Positions 1-9,522 are shown, counted from the first letter of the stretch. The stretch is 64,000 bases of DNA from Microbacterium esteraromaticum (GCF_014084045.1 NZ_CP043732.1:1612001-1676000), one strand, 5' to 3'. Made by a program: numbers and translations. The notes: generated from the letters alone by a model not told the origin.

Positions 1-219
1 GACAGTGTCGAGCACGGATCGAACTGGACGTCGATCCGCGTCGATCCGCCTGAGCCGAACCCCGTGCTCGGAGTGGACGTCGGCGCGCACAACGCATCCG
101 ACTACTCCACGACGCTCGAGAACCACATCGCCCAGGTGCAGTCCGATCATCCCGACCTGGCGAACTTCTTCAACGACAATGGGTACGTGGACACCTCCTA
201 CTACCACTGGACCGAGTGA
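1..219 (+). CDS. C-terminal end of an unknown protein, cut by window start
   Basis: The frame is open from base 1 to a TGA at 217-219 and encodes the last 72 residues of a protein whose start lies outside the window. The tail is hydrophilic and aromatic, ends in YYHWTE, and contains no motif I recognise. The next gene starts at the ATG overlapping this stop (TGATG), so the two are translationally coupled and probably in one operon with the gene at 710. Function unknown. The three-gene arrangement resembles accessory secretion or envelope cassettes, but nothing in the visible sequence proves that. Confidence 0.6.
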   Translation, partial: DSVEHGSNWTSIRVDPPEPNPVLGVDVGAHNASDYSTTLENHIAQVQSDHPDLANFFNDNGYVDTSYYHWTE

Positions 220-713
220 TGATCGAACGGGGTGCGGGGCGACGCGGGCTGCTCGCCATCCTGCTGACGGGTGCGCTCCTGGGCGGAGGGCTGACCGGAT
301 GCGGCGTGCTGCCAGAGGCGCCCGAGAAGACCGAGGAGACGACGGTGGACTACGGAGACGTGTCGAACGCAGTGACGAAGGCGGTGCCCCGGGTGACGGC
401 GACGGAGGATCCGGGGCGGTGGCGCAACGGCTTCGGCCACGGCTTCGAGCTGACGCTCGTGGTGGGCTCCGCCGAGCCGTTCACGGCTGAGGAGCTGGAT
501 GCCGTCGTCGAGGCGATCTGGCGGGCCCTGCCGTGGGAGCCGAACACCGTCCAGCTCTTCGCCGTGACAGGACCGGAGCAGGGGGATCAGATCGTCGACC
601 TCCGTGCCGCGGCGGGCGACCTCGACGATCTGAGAGTGCGGGAAGCGGGGCAGGCGGGCGTCACGCTCACCGGCATGAAGACGCGCTACGGTGCGTGGAC
701 GGAGCCCGAATGA
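219..713 (+). CDS. Hypothetical lipoprotein
   Basis: This 164-residue protein has a typical lipoprotein signal: two arginines, a hydrophobic stretch, then the lipobox LTGC with Cys28 as the predicted lipidated residue. The mature part is acidic and contains no recognised domain. The ATG at 219 overlaps the previous stop by one base; a GTG at 216 is in frame but the overlapping ATG is the natural coupled start. The stop at 711-713 overlaps the ATG of the next gene (ATGA), so all three genes at the window start look like one operon. Expected location is the outer face of the cytoplasmic membrane. Function unknown. Confidence 0.75.
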   Translation: MIERGAGRRGLLAILLTGALLGGGLTGCGVLPEAPEKTEETTVDYGDVSNAVTKAVPRVTATEDPGRWRNGFGHGFELTLVVGSAEPFTAEELDAVVEAIWRALPWEPNTVQLFAVTGPEQGDQIVDLRAAAGDLDDLRVREAGQAGVTLTGMKTRYGAWTEPE

Positions 714-1360
714 GCACGCCGCAGCTGCGGTTCCGTCTGCCAGGACGCTGGTTCTCGGTCGATCTGTCGAGCACCGAGGCCACTGCGGCGTCCATCCGCC
801 GGATCGCGAAGGACTCCGTCGGCCCGGCCGATGACCGCGCTCCTGAGCGCGCACGGGTTCGTCATCAGCTCGAGGAGGCCGTGGCGGCCGGTGCCCGCGG
901 CGACCTGCGCGCGATCATGTTCTCGACCGAGATCGCCCTGGGCACACCGCTGCCTGTCACGCTGCTCGTCTTCGAGCCGGCTGATCTGCGGATGAGCCCG
1001 GCGATCGGAACCGCGCCGCAGGCGGTGCTCGCCGTCATGGCCGAGGGGCTGCGGGAACTCGATCCGATCGCGCACGCATCGATGGTCGAGGTGCGCGGCC
1101 CCGGTGCGCCTGCGCTTCGCACGCACCGCGTGGAGCCTGTCGCCGACGGCAGCGAGGCCGACGGCAGCACCCGCCTCAGCGCCGACTACTGGATTCCGGT
1201 GCCTGGCACCAAGCAGATGCTGCTCGTGCGCTTCTCGACCCCGCTCGGCGAGCTCGAGAACATGATGTGCGCTCTGTTCGACGAATACATCGCCGTCTCG
1301 TACTTCACGAACGTGCGACCGCCGTCGCTGCGCGAGCAGCTGCTGGCAGTGAAGGGCTGA
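710..1360 (+). CDS. Hypothetical protein
   Basis: A 216-residue soluble protein without signal peptide or membrane segment. It begins MSTPQLRFRLPGRWFSV and ends with a segment (FDEYIAVSYFTNV) that could be an amphipathic structural element. I do not recognise a family. The ATG at 710 overlaps the upstream lipoprotein stop by four bases, and codon use matches its neighbours. It presumably works with the two upstream proteins because of the tight coupling, but the role cannot be read from the sequence. Confidence 0.7.
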   Translation: MSTPQLRFRLPGRWFSVDLSSTEATAASIRRIAKDSVGPADDRAPERARVRHQLEEAVAAGARGDLRAIMFSTEIALGTPLPVTLLVFEPADLRMSPAIGTAPQAVLAVMAEGLRELDPIAHASMVEVRGPGAPALRTHRVEPVADGSEADGSTRLSADYWIPVPGTKQMLLVRFSTPLGELENMMCALFDEYIAVSYFTNVRPPSLREQLLAVKG

Positions 1361-1371
1361 CGCAGAGCGAC

Positions 1372-1830
1372 TCAGACCGTCGCGTCCGTGAGGTGGCGGG
1401 CATGATGCCCGAGCACCTTGACCATGATGCCGCGGCGACGCAACTCGGCGATGGTGCGCGACTCCTCGTCGCGATCGCGGCCGAGCGCGTGCGCGTTGGC
1501 GACGACGAGCACGTCTCCGCTGCGCAGGGTCTCGATGAGACGGGCCAGACGGTCTCCCCAGCTCTCGAGGATCTCCGGGGCCGGGTGGCGGAAGCCCTCG
1601 ATCGGCACACCGAAGCGGGTGAGGTCCTCGCGCTGCTGAGTCACGGACGGCATGCCGTCGCGTGCCACCACCAGACCCACCAGGCGGGCTCCCTCAGGCC
1701 GCGCCGACCACCAGCCGTGATCGGCGTTCGACAGGCACTTCTCGCACGTTGCCGCGGCGTGCGGCAGGTGCAGAGGGCTCGTGAGGGCGGCATCCACCAC
1801 GGCATCCGTCGGGTTCATCGCGTCGCTCAT
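1372..1830 (-). CDS. Resolvase-like protein lacking the catalytic serine
   Basis: A 152-residue protein. The C-terminal hundred residues follow the fold pattern of the serine-recombinase N-terminal domain: LVGLVVARDG at the first strand, RLARLIETLRSGDVLVVANAHALGR, then a helix and RRRGIMVKVL. The usual YARVS motif with its nucleophilic serine is replaced by VVARDG, and no DNA-binding C-terminal domain follows, so recombinase activity is unlikely. A CxxC pair with a nearby His (CEKC, residues ~30-33) sits in the N-terminal part. The start at 1830 is preferred over an ATG seven codons upstream because GGAGGT lies six bases before it. Probably a repurposed regulatory or orphan domain. Confidence 0.65.
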   Translation of the reverse strand: MSDAMNPTDAVVDAALTSPLHLPHAAATCEKCLSNADHGWWSARPEGARLVGLVVARDGMPSVTQQREDLTRFGVPIEGFRHPAPEILESWGDRLARLIETLRSGDVLVVANAHALGRDRDEESRTIAELRRRGIMVKVLGHHARHLTDATV

Positions 1831-1872
1831 CGTCGTACCTCCGGCATCCATTCTGCCCGAGTGCGAGAGCGG

Positions 1873-2862
1873 TCAGAGCAACCCGAGCGATCGCACCGTC
1901 TCGCGCTCCGAGACCAGCTCCGCGACCGAGGCGTCGATGCGCTGCCTGGCCCAGGCATCCAGCTCCAGCCCCTCGACGATTCGCCACCGGCCGCCGACCG
2001 ACTGCACGGGGAACGACGAGATCAGCCCTTCGGGCACACCGTACTCGCCGTGGGAGACGACTCCGGCGCTCGTCCAGTCGTCGCCTCCGCGCACCCAGTC
2101 GCGCACATGGTCGATGGTGGCGCTCGCCGCCGATGCCACCGACGACGAGCCGCGCACCTCGATGATCTCGGCGCCGCGCTTCGCCACCCGCGGGATGAAC
2201 GTCTGCTCCTGCCAGCTGCGCACATCGCCCACGGCAGACGCGAGCCGGTCGGCGGCGGGCGCGCCATCGACCGTCGCGTGCGAGACGTCGGGGAACTGGG
2301 TGGCTGAGTGGTTGCCCCAGATGGGCACGCGGCGCACGCTCGCCACGGGGGCGCCGAGCGTCTGCGCGAGCTGCGCCCTGGCGCGGTTCTCATCGAGTCG
2401 GGTGAGCGCGCTGAACCGCTCCGCAGGCACGCCGTCTGCCGCCGACGCCGCGATGAGCGCGTTCGTGTTGGCCGGGTTGCCGACGACGGTGACGCGGATG
2501 TCGGATGCCGCCGACGCGGCGATCGCGCTGCCCTGCGGGCCGAAGATGCCGCCGTTGGCGGCGAGCAGGTCTGCGCGCTCCATGCCAGGGCCGCGCGGGC
2601 GCGCACCCACCAGCAGGGCGTGGTTCGCGCCGTCGAACCCGACTGCGGCGTCGTCGCTGACCTCGACGTCGTCGAGCAGCGGGAATGCAGCATCCTGCAG
2701 CTCGAGGGCTGCGCCCTCGGCGGCCCGCAGCCCCTGCGGGATCTCGAGCAGCCGCAGCCGGACGTGTTCGTCCGGCCCGAGCATGTCGCCCGCCGCGATG
2801 CGGAAGAGGAGTGCGTAGCCGATCTGCCCGCCGGCACCTGTGATCGTGATCGTCGTCGCCAT
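1873..2862 (-). CDS. mdh: Malate dehydrogenase
   Basis: Converts malate and NAD+ to oxaloacetate in the TCA cycle; cytoplasmic. The 329-residue length is normal for actinobacterial MDH. Visible motifs are the N-terminal Rossmann [11 protein letters not shown], the substrate loop [22 protein letters not shown], the arginine/aspartate motif TRLDENRA and the catalytic His185 in [12 protein letters not shown]. The start follows a TATGCT hexamer by seven bases with no ribosome-binding site between, so the mRNA is probably leaderless. Divergent from the metalloprotease gene at 2914 across only 51 bases. Confidence 0.95.
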   Translation of the reverse strand: MATTITITGAGGQIGYALLFRIAAGDMLGPDEHVRLRLLEIPQGLRAAEGAALELQDAAFPLLDDVEVSDDAAVGFDGANHALLVGARPRGPGMERADLLAANGGIFGPQGSAIAASAASDIRVTVVGNPANTNALIAASAADGVPAERFSALTRLDENRARAQLAQTLGAPVASVRRVPIWGNHSATQFPDVSHATVDGAPAADRLASAVGDVRSWQEQTFIPRVAKRGAEIIEVRGSSSVASAASATIDHVRDWVRGGDDWTSAGVVSHGEYGVPEGLISSFPVQSVGGRWRIVEGLELDAWARQRIDASVAELVSERETVRSLGLL

Positions 2863-2869
2863 GACCCCG

Positions 2870-2875
2870 AGCATA
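2870..2875 (-). promoter_or_regulatory. -10 box of mdh (leaderless)
   Basis: On the minus strand the hexamer TATGCT lies seven bases before the mdh ATG. No Shine-Dalgarno sequence can fit between a start point here and the start codon, so transcript and coding region probably begin together. Confidence 0.5.
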
Positions 2876-2901
2876 TGGGGGATTCGCGGCGATATCCGGG
2901 G

Positions 2902-2907
2902 TACCTT
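2902..2907 (+). promoter_or_regulatory. -10 box of the ypfJ-type gene (leaderless)
   Basis: TACCTT followed by six bases and the ATG at 2914. This matches the spacing seen before many starts in this window and suggests a leaderless transcript. It is back to back with the mdh promoter. Confidence 0.5.
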
Positions 2908-2913
2908 TTCTGC

Positions 2914-3789
2914 ATGACATTCAATCCGGATGCCGACATCTCGGGCAACACCACCCGTCGACGCGGCAGGGGCGCCGTCGTCGCAGGCGGCGGCGTGGGC
3001 GTGCTCGGCCTCGTCGCGCTCGTCGTCGCGATGCTCGGAGGCCCCGACCTCACCGGCCTGGTCGGCGGCGTGCCCGGCGGCGAGAACCCGCCCGCCTCCA
3101 GCGGGGAGAACACACTCGCCGAGTGCGACACGGGCCAGGACGCGAACACGATCGACGACTGCCGCATGGCGGGCGCCGAGGTCGTGCTCAACGACTACTG
3201 GGAGAAGCACGTCGAGGGCTACCAGGCGCCGACCCTGACGGTCGTCGACGGGCAGACCTCCACGCAGTGCGGCACCGCGTCGAACGCGGTGGGTCCGTTC
3301 TACTGCCCGCCGGAGCAGGGCGTGTACATCGACCCGGACTTCTTCCAGTTGATGCGCCAGCAGTTCGGTGCGTCCGCCGGCGAGCTCGCGCAGCTGTACA
3401 TCGTCGGGCACGAGTGGGGTCACCACATCCAGAACATCACCGGTGTGATGGAGAAGTACCCCAACAACGGCACCGGTCCTGAGAGCAACGGAGTGCGTAC
3501 CGAGCTGCAAGCCGACTGCTACGCCGGCGCGTGGCTGGGCGACGTGGCTGAGCAGGAGGACGACAACGGCGTCAAGTACATCCAGACGCCGACGGAGGCG
3601 CAGATCCGGGATGCCCTGAACGCGGCGTTCACGGTCGGCGACGATCACATTCAGCAGCAGTCCGGCTTCGTGAACCCGGAGAGCTTCACGCACGGCACCA
3701 GCGAGCAGCGTCAGGCGTGGTTCGCCAACGGATACAAGAACGGCCTCGGCGTCTGCGACGCCTTCGCCGTTCCGGGCGACCAGCTCTGA
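2914..3789 (+). CDS. ypfJ: Neutral zinc metallopeptidase (YpfJ family)
   Basis: A 291-residue membrane-anchored protein. An arginine-rich N-terminus is followed by one transmembrane helix (residues ~24-45), a Gly/Pro linker, and a secreted catalytic domain. The zinc motif is HEWGH (His166, His170), followed by [12 protein letters not shown], which supplies the third ligand region typical of the YpfJ/zinc-metallopeptidase family. Four cysteines outside the membrane may form disulfides. The substrate of this family is not established. The start is the ATG placed directly after a leaderless promoter box. Confidence 0.88.
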   Translation: MTFNPDADISGNTTRRRGRGAVVAGGGVGVLGLVALVVAMLGGPDLTGLVGGVPGGENPPASSGENTLAECDTGQDANTIDDCRMAGAEVVLNDYWEKHVEGYQAPTLTVVDGQTSTQCGTASNAVGPFYCPPEQGVYIDPDFFQLMRQQFGASAGELAQLYIVGHEWGHHIQNITGVMEKYPNNGTGPESNGVRTELQADCYAGAWLGDVAEQEDDNGVKYIQTPTEAQIRDALNAAFTVGDDHIQQQSGFVNPESFTHGTSEQRQAWFANGYKNGLGVCDAFAVPGDQL

Positions 3790-3821
3790 TCCTCGTCGAG
3801 GAGGAGCGGCCGGTGCAGCCT

Positions 3822-5552
3822 TCAGGCGCGGAGCGCCTGCAGCAGGGTGCGCAGGAGCAGCAGGATGCCGCCGTGCGCACGGAACCGGGTGAGACCCGCG
3901 CTCACCGAGGCGCCGGTGCGCGACGAGACGAACCACGGCGGCTTCGGAAGGATCGTCCGGCGTCCTGAGGGCGAGAGCGACCGGGGGAAGGGGCGGAACG
4001 GCCCGCGCACGACCGAGCGCTCGACCCCGTCGAGAAGCAGGGCGTTGTGGACCACGCCGATGCCGCTGCCCACGTCGTCGAGCGTGTTGCCGGGGAACGC
4101 TCCCCAGGTGAGCGTCGGCGTGATGAATCCGAACGCGGTCCACGAGTTGATCGCGATCGATCCGTAGCGCAGCTCGGCGATCGCGCGTTCGAAGCCGGTG
4201 CCGAGCGAGCTCTCGGTGACCGGATCGATGAGGAGGTTCGCGCCCAGAGTGCCCTGCAGCTCGTCGTTCGCGTGTGCGACCGCGGCGTCCAGGAACGACT
4301 GGCCCGTGCCGGGCAGCTCGACCACGCCGAGCACGGGCGCGAAGTACTCGGTGCGCTGCATGGCCGTGGCGTCCTGACCCTCGTCGAGCTCGACGAGGAG
4401 ACGGTCGGCCAGCACCAGGGCATCCGGGTAGTCCTCAGCCGCCTGCTGCATGCGTGACGGCGAGCCGGGGTACCAGATCGGCCGCTCGGGAGCCGCCGCG
4501 TACGCGCGCCGCAGCGCTGTGCGGAACTGCTCGGCCTGCGCCCACTCCGATGACATGATCACGACCTGACCGGCGATGCAGTTGTGTCCGCAGTTCTGCA
4601 GGCGCATGGTCGCCACGTGCTCGGCCTGGAAGGCGATGTCGGCATCGCTCCATTCGCCCGGCACCACGATGATCGGCGAGACGCCGCCGAGCTCGGCGGT
4701 GATCGGCTTCTTCAGCAGCGGACGGTTCTCACGCCGGCGGCGGGTGGCCTGCGGCTTCTGCCCCCACACGATCGCGTCGAAGGTCGCGGCCGAACCGGTG
4801 ATGTGCACGTGCACGAGGTCGCGATGCGCGGTGAGGTACGAGCCCACAGCCGGCCCGCCTCGCACGATCCGCAGGAACCCCGGGGTGATCAGCGGGGCCA
4901 GGGCGCGCTCGTACACGGGCACCAGGGCGTCCTGCGTGGGGTTGACCTTCAGCAGGGCGACGCGGTTGTGCGCGAGCAGCTCGTACAGCACATCGAGCAC
5001 GGGGATCGACGTGATGTTGCCGGCGCCGAGCACCAGGCCGACCCCGCCGGGGGCGTCTGGTGTGCGCTGCGCGAGACCCGCGTTCGCGCGGGCCGTGTTC
5101 GGGGTGATGCCCGGCTGCAGCCACACCTCGCCACTGAAACCCGACAGCAGGAAGCGGTCGAGCCCGTTCAGCGGGAATGCGCTGATCCGGGTGCGCCCTC
5201 CCGGGGCGCGGCCGATGGCGACCCCGTCGAGCGGGAAGCGCCCGTCGGCGAGCTTCGCCAGCGTGTCGACGTAGGCGTCGAGCGCGCCGAGCACCGAGTA
5301 CGGTCCGCTCAGCCACTCCTCGCCGCGGAGGGGATGCCGCCCGTCGAGCCCCTTGGAATCGGCGGCGGTGTTCGCCCAGTCCTCCGCTGTCGCGGCGACG
5401 CTCGTGCGCAGGGCGCGCAGCAGCGTGGCGCGCTGGCCGACGGTGAGGTGCGCCCAGGTGCGTGCACCCTGCTGCAGCACCTCGATGTCGGCATCGAGCG
5501 CCTGGCGCGTCGCCTCGTCGAGGTCGGCGTCGAGAGTCGTCTGCGGAGTCAT
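3822..5552 (-). CDS. Aldehyde dehydrogenase family protein
   Basis: A 576-residue member of the NAD(P)-dependent aldehyde dehydrogenase superfamily, oxidising an aldehyde to an acid. The catalytic cysteine is Cys325 in GHNCIAGQ and the general base is Glu287 in TAELGGVSP; the coenzyme segment includes ITGSAATF. It is longer than the usual ~490 residues because of an N-terminal extension and a C-terminal tail ending in a basic hydrophobic helix. The ATG at 5552 has GGGAG upstream. It is followed upstream by the glutaredoxin-like gene on the same strand. The substrate cannot be told from the sequence. Confidence 0.88.
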   Translation of the reverse strand: MTPQTTLDADLDEATRQALDADIEVLQQGARTWAHLTVGQRATLLRALRTSVAATAEDWANTAADSKGLDGRHPLRGEEWLSGPYSVLGALDAYVDTLAKLADGRFPLDGVAIGRAPGGRTRISAFPLNGLDRFLLSGFSGEVWLQPGITPNTARANAGLAQRTPDAPGGVGLVLGAGNITSIPVLDVLYELLAHNRVALLKVNPTQDALVPVYERALAPLITPGFLRIVRGGPAVGSYLTAHRDLVHVHITGSAATFDAIVWGQKPQATRRRRENRPLLKKPITAELGGVSPIIVVPGEWSDADIAFQAEHVATMRLQNCGHNCIAGQVVIMSSEWAQAEQFRTALRRAYAAAPERPIWYPGSPSRMQQAAEDYPDALVLADRLLVELDEGQDATAMQRTEYFAPVLGVVELPGTGQSFLDAAVAHANDELQGTLGANLLIDPVTESSLGTGFERAIAELRYGSIAINSWTAFGFITPTLTWGAFPGNTLDDVGSGIGVVHNALLLDGVERSVVRGPFRPFPRSLSPSGRRTILPKPPWFVSSRTGASVSAGLTRFRAHGGILLLLRTLLQALRA

Positions 5553-5581
5553 CGTCGTCTCCCGGTGGCGGTGGGTCTGGG

Positions 5582-5845
5582 TCAGATCAGCGCGAGCTCG
5601 CGCAGCTTGGTCTCGACGTCGGCGTTGCTCGGCTCGACGTGGTGGCTCGCATCGGGGTAGACGACGACCGGGATGTTCATGCGGCCAGAGATCTCCTTGG
5701 CGACGTCGGCGGCGGCGGGATCGGCGACCAGGTCGATGTACGTGTACTCGATGCCCAGCTCGTCGAGCTGCTTCTTGGTGCGGCGGCAGTCGCCGCACCA
5801 CTCGGCGCCGAACATGGTGATGGTGTCGGATGCAGGGATGCTCAT
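5582..5845 (-). CDS. Glutaredoxin-like / mycoredoxin-type protein
   Basis: A compact 87-residue thioredoxin-fold protein with the active-site motif WCGDC near residue 16 and the cis-proline segment NIPVVVYPD, as in actinobacterial glutaredoxin-like proteins that reduce mixed disulfides with mycothiol. Both active-site cysteines are present. A TAGGCT hexamer lies seven bases before the ATG, suggesting a leaderless start, although the intervening GGAGGG could also serve as a ribosome-binding site. Its stop lies 29 bases from the start of the aldehyde dehydrogenase gene downstream, so the two may be cotranscribed. Confidence 0.88.
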   Translation of the reverse strand: MSIPASDTITMFGAEWCGDCRRTKKQLDELGIEYTYIDLVADPAAADVAKEISGRMNIPVVVYPDASHHVEPSNADVETKLRELALI

Positions 5846-5852
5846 GCCCTCC

Positions 5853-5858
5853 AGCCTA
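5853..5858 (-). promoter_or_regulatory. -10 box of the glutaredoxin-like gene
   Basis: Minus-strand TAGGCT, seven bases before the ATG at 5845. It fits the local leaderless pattern. Confidence 0.45.
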
Positions 5859-5986
5859 CGGGCGCCCGCCTGGCCGGGCGCCGTGTGGAGCCTGAGCAGG
5901 GCATCCCGTGAAACGATGGATGCTGCATCGCGATGACACCGCATTCCGGTGACACCGCGTTTCCGATGACCGCGGGAGGAGAACAG

Positions 5987-7177
5987 GTGAGCGCCATCGC
6001 CGTCCCGCCGGTGACCGTCATCGTCCCCACGTTCAACGAGCGCGACAACGTGGCCGAGCTCGTCGCGCGCACCTCGGCCGCGCTCGCCGGGGTCACGGCC
6101 GAGATCCTGTTCGTCGACGACAGCGGCGACGGCACGATCGACGAGATCGCCCGGGTCGGGGCATCCGCGACCATCCCCGTGCGGGGCATCCACCGCGACC
6201 ACAACGCAGGCGGCCTCAGCGGCGCGGTCGCGCTGGGTCTCGCCGAGGCGGCGCATGACGTCTGCATCGTGATGGACGGCGATCTGCAGCATCCGCCGGA
6301 GCTTCTGCCCGACATGCTCCGCCGATACGCCGAGGGCGGCGCCGACATCGTCGCGGCCTCGCGCTACATCGGCGGAGGGGACTCCGCCGGCCTCGGCACA
6401 GCCGTGCGGTACGGGGTCTCGAAGGCGGCGACGGTCGTCACCAAGGCGATGTTCCTGCGGCGCCTGTGGCGCAGCACCGACCCGATGAGCGGATTCTTCC
6501 TCGTCGACCGCACCCGCATCGACCTCGACGAGCTGCATCCGCAGGGCTTCAAGATCCTGCTCGAGATCCTCGTGCGCGGTGGCGAGCGCCGCGAGCTGCG
6601 CATCGCCGAGGTGCCGATGGAGTTCGACCGGCGCCGGCACGGCGACTCCAAGGCGAGCCTGCGTCAGGGAGTGACCTTCCTCGCGCATCTGGCGCGTCTG
6701 CGCTTCGGCAAGATGGGGCGGTTCGCCCTGATCGGCGGCATCGGCGCGCTGGCGAACATCGGCATCATGTGGGCGCTCACCCATCTCGGTGTCGACTATC
6801 TGCTCGCGGCGATCGTCGGCGCCGCAGTCACCATCGTCGGCAATTTCGTGCTGCAGGAGCTGTTCGTCTTCCGCGACGATCGCGAGGACGCATCGCGGCT
6901 GTGGGTGCGTTTCGCGGCATCCGTGTCGTTCAACTCGGCAGAGGCGGCGCTGCGCATCCCCCTCATGGCCCTGATGGTCGAGACATGGCACATCTCCAGC
7001 GTGATCGCCACGGCGATCTCGCTGGTGGTCGCCTTCCTCGCGCGGTTCCTGTTCCACGCCCTGGTCGTGTACGCACCGCGGCGGCGAGCGGATGCCGACG
7101 AGCCGCCCACCGACACCGCGGCTCTGCGGATCATGCGGGCGATCGACGCAGAGGCGATGCGACCAGGCGAGCTCTGA
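5987..7177 (+). CDS. Glycosyltransferase family 2 fused to a GtrA membrane domain
   Basis: Residues ~8-235 form a GT2 domain of dolichol-phosphate-mannose-synthase type: VTVIVPTFNERDNV, FVDDSGDGT, the DXD-like MDGDLQHPPE and GFKILLEIL. Residues ~240-370 carry four hydrophobic helices of a GtrA domain (FALIGGIGALANIGIMW onward). Such fusions transfer a sugar from a nucleotide donor to polyprenyl phosphate and help flip the lipid-linked sugar for cell-wall glycan decoration. The GTG start at 5987 is chosen because a strong GGGAGGA lies seven bases upstream; in-frame ATGs at 5933 and 5966 precede that ribosome-binding site. Confidence 0.88.
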   Translation: MSAIAVPPVTVIVPTFNERDNVAELVARTSAALAGVTAEILFVDDSGDGTIDEIARVGASATIPVRGIHRDHNAGGLSGAVALGLAEAAHDVCIVMDGDLQHPPELLPDMLRRYAEGGADIVAASRYIGGGDSAGLGTAVRYGVSKAATVVTKAMFLRRLWRSTDPMSGFFLVDRTRIDLDELHPQGFKILLEILVRGGERRELRIAEVPMEFDRRRHGDSKASLRQGVTFLAHLARLRFGKMGRFALIGGIGALANIGIMWALTHLGVDYLLAAIVGAAVTIVGNFVLQELFVFRDDREDASRLWVRFAASVSFNSAEAALRIPLMALMVETWHISSVIATAISLVVAFLARFLFHALVVYAPRRRADADEPPTDTAALRIMRAIDAEAMRPGEL

Positions 7178-7180
7178 GCC

Positions 7181-7540
7181 TCAGACGGACTCAGGCTGCT
7201 CTTCGTGCGGCTCCTCCTGGTGGCCGACGCTGCGGGCTTCGAGGTACGAGCACAGCTCGGCGGCGACCGCGAGCTCGCTGGCGAGGGCGTGCAGCTGGTG
7301 GCTGTCGAGCACTGTGTTCTCGTCGTTGGGCTCGAGCGTGACGCTCCAGCCCTCGCCGCCTATGCTGATCGGCTGCATGAAGATGCTCACCGACGAGTTC
7401 TTCACCGGAACGATGACGAGGCCGGTGTCCGAGCCGTCGGAGCCGTCCTGGATGATCACACGGATGAGGTCGCCGGCCTCCCGGGCCGATCGGAACTCGT
7501 CGAGCCACGCCTCAAGCGTCGCTTTACTCCGAAAAGTCAC
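7181..7540 (-). CDS. Hypothetical protein
   Basis: A 119-residue soluble acidic protein of unknown function. It starts at a GTG preceded by GGAGG six bases upstream. Charged helices flank a beta-rich centre (SVSIFMQPISI, WSVTLEP) and the tail is rich in Glu, Gln and His. It converges with the glycosyltransferase gene, whose stop is three bases away, and is divergent from the MarR gene at 7614. Confidence 0.7.
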   Translation of the reverse strand: MTFRSKATLEAWLDEFRSAREAGDLIRVIIQDGSDGSDTGLVIVPVKNSSVSIFMQPISIGGEGWSVTLEPNDENTVLDSHQLHALASELAVAAELCSYLEARSVGHQEEPHEEQPESV

Positions 7541-7602
7541 TGATGTCCTCCGTCACTGCGATTCGGCGGCCTGCTCAGCCGCATGAATCCCTTCCCCTCT
7601 CC

Positions 7603-7608
7603 TATCAT
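7603..7608 (+). promoter_or_regulatory. -10 box of the marR-type gene (leaderless)
   Basis: TATCAT, five bases before the ATG at 7614. The fit favours 7614 over the internal GTG at 7650, which has a weak AAGGGG upstream. Confidence 0.45.
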
Positions 7609-7613
7609 GACTG

Positions 7614-8144
7614 ATGCGGGCGCGGCAGGCGGTCGCTGAAGGGGCGGGCGTGACGAAGCTGCAGGCAGACGGGTACTGGTACGACGAGCGTGGCGAGGGC
7701 GAGCGCGCGAGAGAGGTCCTCGAGGCGCTTCGCGTGTACCGCGCGGCCGAGCGGGCGATGCGTCGCCGAACCCGCGACGAGATGTCGATGGGCGAGAACG
7801 AGCTGCTCGCGCTGCGCTTCCTCTTCCGCCAGCCCGAACGCAGCGCATCGCCGGCCTCTCTCACCGCCTACCTCGCGATCTCGCCGGCGGCGACCGCCGT
7901 GCTGATCGATCGGCTCGAGCGCTCCGGCCACCTGGAGCGACCGGCGAACGGCGGCGGTGCGGTCGTGCGGGCCACGGCGCATGCCGATGAGGACGTGCGG
8001 CACACGCTCAGCGGCATGCACGAGCGCATGTACGCCGTCGCGGCGGGGATGGACGTTCAGGCTCAGGCCAACGTGACGGCGTTCCTCCGGGCGATGGCCG
8101 ACGCGGTCGACGATGTGGGGGCGGTGCCCCAGGGCGACGGCTGA
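7614..8144 (+). CDS. MarR-family transcriptional regulator
   Basis: A 176-residue winged-helix regulator. The DNA-binding core runs from MGENELLALRFLFRQPER through SPASLTAYLAISPAATAVLIDRLERSGHLER, followed by the wing and the C-terminal dimerisation helices. MarR proteins bind short palindromes as dimers and usually control nearby efflux or stress genes; the LtrA membrane protein gene 90 bases downstream is a possible target. The start is set by the leaderless promoter box; a GTG start at 7650 would remove 12 residues without touching the domain. Confidence 0.85.
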   Translation: MRARQAVAEGAGVTKLQADGYWYDERGEGERAREVLEALRVYRAAERAMRRRTRDEMSMGENELLALRFLFRQPERSASPASLTAYLAISPAATAVLIDRLERSGHLERPANGGGAVVRATAHADEDVRHTLSGMHERMYAVAAGMDVQAQANVTAFLRAMADAVDDVGAVPQGDG

Positions 8145-8221
8145 ACGCACGGCCGAGGGCTGAAGGGGACACGCCGGGGGTCGATCTCCCGCTCGGCGCG
8201 CGTGATGAGGCGATCGTGCTC

Positions 8222-8227
8222 TACCCT
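8222..8227 (+). promoter_or_regulatory. -10 box of the ltrA-type gene (leaderless)
   Basis: TACCCT, six bases before the GTG at 8234. Confidence 0.45.
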
Positions 8228-8233
8228 GGGCCG

Positions 8234-9415
8234 GTGAAAGACAACGCCAAGGGGACGCGTTTCGCGCTCGAGCGCATGGTTCATCGCGATCCACGCGAGC
8301 CGCATCGCGCCGCGAGCTCGCTCGAGCTGTTCTTCGATCTGGTCTTCGTCATCTCGGTGAGCACCGCATCGAGCGAGCTGCACCACGCGCTGTCCGCAGG
8401 GCACGCGGGGTCTGGCATCGTCTCGTATCTGATGGTGTTCTTCGCCATCTGGTGGGCGTGGATGAACTTCACCTGGTTCGCCTCGTCGTTCGACGTCGAC
8501 GACTGGTTCTACCGGGTCACCACGATCGTGCAGATGGCCGGCGTGATCGTGCTGGCTGCGGGCATCGGACCGGTCTTCGAAGACGAGCACCGCGACTTCA
8601 CCGTCGTCGTCATCGCGTACGTCGTGATGCGTCTGGCGATGATCGTGCAGTGGCTGCGCGCCGCGCGCCAGGATGCGACTCTGCGTCGTACTGCCCTCGC
8701 GTATGCGATCGGGATCGCCGTCGTGCAGGTGCTGTGGATCGGGTTCCTGTTCATTCCGGATGCCGCGACGCTGCCGGTCTTCATCGTGCTGATGCTCGCC
8801 GAGCTGGCCGTTCCGGTCGTCGCGGAGCGACAGGGCACGACGCCCTGGCATCCGCATCACATCACCGAGCGCTACAGCCTGTTCACCCTGATCGTGCTCG
8901 GCGAGAGCCTCCTGGCCTCGGCGACCGCGATCATCGGGGCGCGCGAGGAGGTCGACACGATCGGGCCGCTGGTCTGGGTCGCGGCGGTCACCCTGGTCTC
9001 AGCGGCGGCGATGTGGTGGATCTACTTCTGGCCGCCCCACCATCGCGCGATCTCGGATCGCTCATCGTTCGCGTACGGGTACGCGCACTACTTCATCTTC
9101 GCCGCGGCGGGAGCGTTCTCTGCGGGCATCGAGGTGTGGATCGACGACCTCACCGGCCACACCCAGCTGCCGCCGATCGCCGTCTCGTTCGCCACCAGCG
9201 TGCCGATCGCGGTGTTCCTCATCGGCATCTGGCTTGTCGCGATCCGAAGCAACGCCGACCGCGTGGTGAACACGGTCGTGCCGCTCGGCGCGCTGCTCGT
9301 GCTGCTCGATCCGGTGCTGCCCGTGCCCGTGACTCTCACCGCCCTGATCCTCATCGCGATCGTGACGGTGCTCGTGCTGCGTCGTCCACTGCCTGAGGAA
9401 GCCTCCCGCGGCTGA
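8234..9415 (+). CDS. Low temperature requirement protein A (LtrA) family membrane protein
   Basis: A 393-residue polytopic membrane protein with about eleven hydrophobic segments. The family signature is visible at the N-terminus as SSLELFFDLVFVISVS, and in the middle as HITERYSLFTLIVLGESLLA. The LtrA family is linked to cold growth in Listeria by genetics, but its molecular function is not known. The GTG at 8234 is chosen rather than the one at 8216 because it lies six bases after a TACCCT box. The upstream MarR gene on the same strand may regulate it. Confidence 0.85.
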   Translation: MKDNAKGTRFALERMVHRDPREPHRAASSLELFFDLVFVISVSTASSELHHALSAGHAGSGIVSYLMVFFAIWWAWMNFTWFASSFDVDDWFYRVTTIVQMAGVIVLAAGIGPVFEDEHRDFTVVVIAYVVMRLAMIVQWLRAARQDATLRRTALAYAIGIAVVQVLWIGFLFIPDAATLPVFIVLMLAELAVPVVAERQGTTPWHPHHITERYSLFTLIVLGESLLASATAIIGAREEVDTIGPLVWVAAVTLVSAAAMWWIYFWPPHHRAISDRSSFAYGYAHYFIFAAAGAFSAGIEVWIDDLTGHTQLPPIAVSFATSVPIAVFLIGIWLVAIRSNADRVVNTVVPLGALLVLLDPVLPVPVTLTALILIAIVTVLVLRRPLPEEASRG

Positions 9416-9522
9416 CCCGTTCCGCGCCGTCGTTGTCAACCCCATTCTCGGTGCTTCTGCGCGTGGGGATCCTGGAGTGCAGGCGGGCCGTACGGCCCCG
9501 CCACCTACGAAGGGAGCAAGTG

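Noticed and set aside
1873..4143. A 756-residue minus-strand ORF covering mdh and beyond
   Set aside because: Only the part from 2862 matches malate dehydrogenase; the upstream part is the shadow of the metalloprotease gene on the other strand.
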